Positions 61,901-64,000 of a DNA stretch of 64,000 nt are shown in pieces. The position numbers and the translations under genes are program-made. Source of the stretch: Blasia pusilla (taxonomy: Eukaryota > Marchantiophyta > Marchantiopsida > Blasiales); assembly GCA_050084515.1 (NCBI GenBank), contig CM114272.1, positions 14,818,001 through 14,882,000 on the forward strand, in the 5' to 3' direction. The notes beneath the pieces were generated by a model, which was not told the DNA's origin, ran no database searches, and saw only the letters and a list, made by a program, of their open reading frames with translations. Positions within the stretch are counted from its first letter, which is position 1, and the number at the start of each line of letters is the position of its first letter.

Positions 61901-63912
61901 AAGCGATGGCTCTAATAATGACGGAAGTAGCGATACAAAATGAAAGGATAGTAGAGACAATAGTACCTACCTACTCTACCGACTGCATAAGGTACGTACT
62001 GGTGATACGGTAGTGACAATGAGAACCAGATGTTGTAGATGGTACGCATGAATTGCATGCTCGAGTTCAGGCTGAGGTGGAAGGGAATAAGTAACAGATT
62101 GGTTGGACGGCACAACGTTTTCAATTTACTCCGCTGCCTCCGCTGCCGATGGAATTCTGAGAGCAGATTAAGCGCATCTTGATTTGAGATCTCAGGAACT
62201 TCGTCTGCTGATGTGATATGGTCATGCATTGCTGGTCCGATCATGCGACCAATGCACCAATTTAGGAGCCTGATCCCGAAGTAATTGAAGGATTGGTCCT
62301 CGTTTGTGAAAGGATGCCGCTACTTGTAAGCTATGGTTACCTTTGAACCGGACTCACTATGGAGATGGTCGGAGGTTGGATAGATCTACAGCTCAGGAGA
62401 ACTGTTCACGTCCTAGATTGAGTTGCCGTAGATCATTACTCTTCACTCTTTTTTCCTTTGCAGAGGTTGTGATGAGGTCCATATCCGACCACAAGAGCCC
62501 GAATTTCTGACATGTTGAATTCCTTGGGGATGCTGTCGAGGTTCGCCTCAACAGAGGTCCTTTACCGCCACAGGTCAAGGTTGAGGAGGAGCTGGGAGCT
62601 GGAGAAGAATATGCGGCGTCTCTAGGTGAAACCTTGTCCAGTAATGGTGAGGACGATATCTCTGTTCTGACTGCGCAACGCCTGTATGGAAGGTGAGAAG
62701 GTCGCATGTTTGGTTGCCAGCTTCTTTTCGCGTAATTAGTCTGCATCCATTGGGTGTGCGAGAGATTTTCCGACAGCGGCAAAGGGATAAGCATTTCCTC
62801 TTTGATCACAAGACGCATGGAGAGCTCTCGCACGCAGTTCTTACCAGGAAATAGAAGAGCACAACTGTATCCTCCTGAAGTCCTTGGCAGGCTCATCCCG
62901 GGCTGGCTCTTCTCAGTGAAGAATAATAGAATCCTGAGTTATTGGAATCACTGAGAATAATTGCTTTGTTATCCTTACAGTGTTGCATCCACTCCGGTGG
63001 AGATGGCCCTCGACTATCAGATGTGGGATGGAGAATTCGCAGGTTTGTAGGACTCGTACTAGCCTGTTTTTTCAGCAGATTGGTTCGGTCTTCAAGTAGC
63101 GAGTTCTGGAAGCTTTTGCGGTGTTACTAGATACGATTTATGGACAATTTGTTTGATAACCTGAAATATGGCATTCACCGCCAACAGAACCGCCAAGGGT
63201 GACCAGTTTGAAGAACACTGAGCCGCTCCCAACCTTCAAGAACTTCGGAGATGACAGTTACTTCGTGGCGGATCTCAGAGGCTACGCAACTATCGTTCAA
63301 CCTTTGATTTATTATCTGGAGGAAAAGGACGGCGCTGTCGTGGACTCCCGCTTGAATCTCAACAAGGTAATGCGTAGCACCTGCTCTACTCTCAAGAAGT
63401 AGCAAATGATTAGAACTACTTGGAAAGAGGAGATGGAGGCCTCAGGTTCTCATTTCTGGAAAGGAATGCTGTCGTGACGCACAGTTAGGAACTACAACAT
63501 GGGTCCGTCAATTTTCCACACTATGCAGGTTGTGAACAAGATCGAGTACTCAAGCACAGGTGTTAACGTGACCACGGAGGACGGTTCAGTATATACTGCA
63601 AAAGCGGCGATCGCAACTGTAAGCTTGGGCGTGTTGCAAAGCAGACTCATCAACTTTGAACCAGATCTGCCGGTAATTTTCCAACTCATAGAAAATTTGC
63701 TGTCCACCCTGTGACTTGCTCTGGAAATGCAAGTTTCGTGATCGTACAATTTGTAATTGCAGTTCTGGAAACTGGAAGCTATCTTCGAGTTCGATATGGC
63801 CATCTACACCAAAATCTTCTTGAAGTTCCCCAGGAAGTTTTGGCGTACAGGACCGGGCACCGAGTTCTTCCTGTATGCTGACGACAGTCGAGGTTACTTC
63901 CCAGTCTGGCAG
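46965..63912 (+). CDS. PAO: Secreted-type polyamine oxidase (FAD amine oxidase), seven exons seen, 3' end outside window
   Basis: Exons 46965-47076, 47862-48111, 62555-62692, 62981-63042, 63188-63366, 63529-63672 and 63763-63912 join in phase to 345 codons with GT-AG borders throughout. Residues 1-22 are a signal peptide ([20 protein letters not shown]). Next are the FAD dinucleotide motif [11 protein letters not shown] (its last Gly split by intron 1), [12 protein letters not shown], and [10 protein letters not shown] with the tunnel Glu known from maize PAO. Later landmarks are [42 protein letters not shown] and [18 protein letters not shown]. Family members oxidise spermidine/spermine in the apoplast, giving H2O2. 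About 130-150 C-terminal residues lie beyond the window. No disabled codon was found, so the gene looks functional despite a 14.4-kb third intron carrying a retrotransposon. Confidence 0.95.
49808..50272 (+). repeat. 5' terminal B segment (LTR part) of right gypsy copy
   Basis: Starts TGTCACATCTGAGTAG and ends TCGTTATTTTTA. Aligned end to end with 59345-59817. The left border falls exactly at TG, as expected of an LTR terminus. It contains several short palindromes: CAGAAACGTCGTTTCTG, AACCTGTGCGCGCAGGTT, AAGAGCCTTTTGGCTCTT and GATGGCTT-TCCT-AAGCCATC. Unlike the 3' copy, it is not followed by A'. Confidence 0.8.
50066..50100 (+). promoter_or_regulatory. Retrotransposon TATA box with downstream palindrome
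   Basis: TATATAAG (50066-50073) is followed seven bases later by a perfect 8-bp-arm palindrome (50081-50100). The 3' copy has CTATAAG and the same palindrome at 59613-59645. RNA start is expected about 30 bp after TATA, that is, inside or at the end of the palindrome. Confidence 0.55.
50530..51240 (+). repeat. Degenerate GC-rich repeats in the gypsy leader
   Basis: A module of the form GAGCC-xCATAGGG-xCCGCGTGC recurs about every 40-90 bp (near 50732, 50766, 50858, 50918, 50986, 51047, 51090). Several units are short hairpins such as CGGCTCCATAGGGAGCCG. No coding frame is supported in the leader, which is about 1.7 kb before gag. Confidence 0.55.
51968..53305 (+). pseudogene. Gag of right gypsy copy
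   Basis: Frame 51968-52210 has [17 protein letters not shown], shared with the left copy, ending at a TAG where the left copy has Gln. A 24-bp tandem repeat (52242-52316) interrupts the next part. Then [15 protein letters not shown] and, at 52650-53044, [34 protein letters not shown] and [10 protein letters not shown] zinc knuckle [15 protein letters not shown] lies at about 53171-53218 with Tyr in place of the last Cys; the left copy also has Tyr there, so this may be a family feature. Confidence 0.75.
52242..52316 (+). repeat. About 24-bp tandem repeat (three copies) inside gag
   Basis: CATGGAAGGGTTTAGGGCATGG is repeated head to tail, the last copy shortened. It replaces Gag codons that the left copy encodes normally, so it is a secondary expansion. 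Confidence 0.85.
53646..54560 (+). pseudogene. Aspartic protease region of right gypsy copy
   Basis: Frame 53646-54074 begins [13 protein letters not shown] (linker shared with the left copy) and includes [12 protein letters not shown]. Frame 54004-54390 has the protease: [15 protein letters not shown] (intact D-S-G), [18 protein letters not shown] frameshift leads to 54327-54560: [31 protein letters not shown]. It would release Gag, methyltransferase, RT and integrase from the polyprotein. Confidence 0.8.
54820..55790 (+). pseudogene. DNMT3-like cytosine-5 DNA methyltransferase domain, right gypsy copy
   Basis: Motif [21 protein letters not shown] begins at 54862 (SAM binding; DNMT3 has LSLFDGIATG). 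The Asp/Glu of motif II is in [10 protein letters not shown]. Motif IV should read DITL-G(G)-PCQ; here [15 protein letters not shown] (55064-55108), with the catalytic Pro-Cys missing. [17 protein letters not shown] (55165-55215, another frame) is the conserved post-IV helix. Motif VI is WENV (55262-55273). [20 protein letters not shown] (about 55336-55395) is motif VIII. The target-recognition part is short. The C-terminal block with AMGF (near 55680) and AMDLNVSH (55750-55773) closes the fold. The domain sits between protease and RT and would act in the particle or nucleus on DNA; this copy is broken by frameshifts and lacks the nucleophile. Confidence 0.85.
56219..56790 (+). pseudogene. Ty3/gypsy reverse transcriptase
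   Basis: Pieces in shifting frames encode [81 protein letters not shown], then FLPFGLKNA and [20 protein letters not shown]. The catalytic YIDD is at 56732-56743. It copies the RNA to cDNA. Frameshifts and a stop after FIDF (56539) make it inactive. Confidence 0.88.
56930..57560 (+). pseudogene. RT connection and RNase H of right gypsy copy
   Basis: Frame 56951-57277 has [20 protein letters not shown] and [20 protein letters not shown], the RT tether. Frame 57163-57453 continues [51 protein letters not shown]. It shifts to [20 protein letters not shown], the usual end of the gypsy RNase H. Catalytic acidic residues are partly lost. Confidence 0.88.
57860..58805 (+). pseudogene. Ty3/gypsy integrase
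   Basis: The HHCC zinc-binding part is [16 protein letters not shown]...CGRCMVCDR (57877-58030). The core at 58085-58433 has the first Asp in the block encoding [41 protein letters not shown] with the second Asp, and [16 protein letters not shown] with the Glu. A TAG ends this frame at 58431. Then [25 protein letters not shown] and the [10 protein letters not shown] end of the GPY/F module run to 58805. Just beyond lies the PHD finger where chromoviruses have a chromodomain. Confidence 0.9.
58835..59128 (+). CDS. C-terminal PHD finger of the gypsy polyprotein
   Basis: The frame encodes [16 protein letters not shown] and VRYYAPCHL, the usual end of a gypsy integrase. It continues without a break into a complete C4HC3 PHD finger (58988-59123): C-x2-C, x11, C-x2-C, x4, H-x2-C, x14, C-x2-C, with Trp two before the last Cys pair (WMCPRC) and [15 protein letters not shown]. 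It stops one residue later. PHD fingers read histone H3 tails (K4 methylated or unmodified). In place of a chromodomain it could steer integration to a chromatin state. There is no aromatic cage I can assign, so the ligand is open. The finger is intact. Confidence 0.9.
   Translation: MREVLPTGVLMLEGRDGMVLKDHVRYYAPCHLRNVDGTVDSSLEVVPAGLRCMLCGSTRGAATMLVCDGCSRGWHMSCLTPPLDVVPTRRWMCPRCV
59196..59206 (+). other. Polypurine tract of right gypsy copy
   Basis: AGGGGGGCGGT directly precedes the A repeat. The left copy has AGGGGGGCGAG in the same position. A related GGGGGCGGT precedes A' (59824-59832). This is the expected primer site for plus-strand synthesis. Confidence 0.65.
59207..59968 (+). repeat. 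3' terminal A-B-A' structure of right gypsy copy
   Basis: A (59207-59342) and A' (59833-59968) are 136-bp direct repeats with two or three differences. Both start TGAGTGATCTCCATGTAT and end GCGCACGACA (A' ends GATA). Between them lies B (59345-59817), the copy of the 5' terminal segment, and a short GGGGGCGG tract. The same design with unrelated internal sequence is found at 8276-8857. The LTR is therefore either B plus A', or A alone with a deleted second element in tandem. Confidence 0.75.
59969..62554. other. Rest of intron 3, no gene seen
   Basis: AT-rich DNA (60000-61000) with no supported frame, a 103-bp tandem duplication, then GC-richer DNA up to exon 3. Minus-strand frames at 61652-62896 have no recognisable domain and overlap the exon. 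Confidence 0.4.
61007..61212. repeat. 103-bp tandem duplication in intron 3
   Basis: Units 61007-61109 and 61110-61212 both start TTTGGC(G/A)ACTAAAGA and are identical except at about five positions. The duplication is therefore fairly recent. Confidence 0.92.
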
Positions 63913-64000
63913 GTCAGCTTCAGGACTGATCATTTTTTGAGAATTCGTGTTTCGCCCCTGGATGCGTGAGAACGTTTCTGTCAGTTGATGGCGTGAAAAT

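Larger units (their letters stand above)
48112..62554 (+). other. Giant intron 3 of the polyamine oxidase gene
   Basis: Donor TC/GTAAGT at 48112; acceptor CAACAG/A at 62555. The phase is right: TC plus A gives Ser, and the frame continues into the block containing ISVLTAQRL. The intron contains the methyltransferase-bearing gypsy element (49808-59968), AT-rich DNA (60 kb) and a tandem duplication at 61 kb. A nearer CAG at 62571 would break the frame. Confidence 0.85.

Noticed and set aside
62574-62692. Alternative start of polyamine oxidase exon 3 at the CAG ending 62573
   Set aside because: It would leave the wrong phase after exon 2; the acceptor ending 62554 keeps the frame and adds a segment of the expected length.

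Overview
The window is nuclear DNA of a land plant. It has one interrupted host gene with canonical GT-AG introns and otherwise consists of AT-rich, transposon-filled sequence. The long TE-filled intron and the TE types (Ty3/gypsy, Copia, Helitron, En/Spm-CACTA) fit a large-genome seed-free plant (lycophyte, fern or similar) or a gymnosperm. The exact lineage cannot be fixed from sequence alone.

Host gene: a secreted FAD polyamine oxidase runs on the + strand from 46965 to beyond the last exon seen (63763-63912). Seven exons join in phase to 345 codons, and the C-terminal part lies outside the window. Its third intron is about 14.4 kb (48112-62554) and holds a roughly 10-kb Ty3/gypsy element (49808-59968).

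Most notable system: this Ty3/gypsy family carries two chromatin-related modules. A DNMT3-like cytosine-5 methyltransferase domain lies between protease and reverse transcriptase, and a canonical C4HC3 PHD finger lies at the C-terminus of integrase. The order is gag - protease - DNA methyltransferase - RT - RNase H - integrase - PHD. A diverged second copy on the - strand (8276-15035) has gag - protease - methyltransferase - RT start in the same order, so the methyltransferase belongs to the family and is not an accident of one copy. Both copies are decayed, and both lack the catalytic Pro-Cys motif. Both also show the same unusual 3' layout (A - B - A') and a palindrome just downstream of a TATA box in segment B.

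Left part (1-15 kb): a Helitron/PIF1 helicase relic (-), a Helitron-associated N-terminal relic (+), a 66-bp minisatellite whose units each contain a palindrome, and the minus-strand gypsy copy. Middle (15-37.7 kb): a putative 22.7-kb CACTA-type element with CACTAG ends and TAT on both flanks. It contains an En/Spm-like transposase fragment, a Copia gag relic, a second Helitron relic, an intronless EDM2-like PHD module, and a spliced, nonsense-riddled gene resembling an RNase-H-fold transposase. Then follow a foldback element (38.2 kb), a decayed Copia element with both LTRs (39964-44085), AT-rich intergenic DNA, and the polyamine oxidase gene. Reading-frame breaks are frequent in every TE, so most TE genes are given as pseudogenes.
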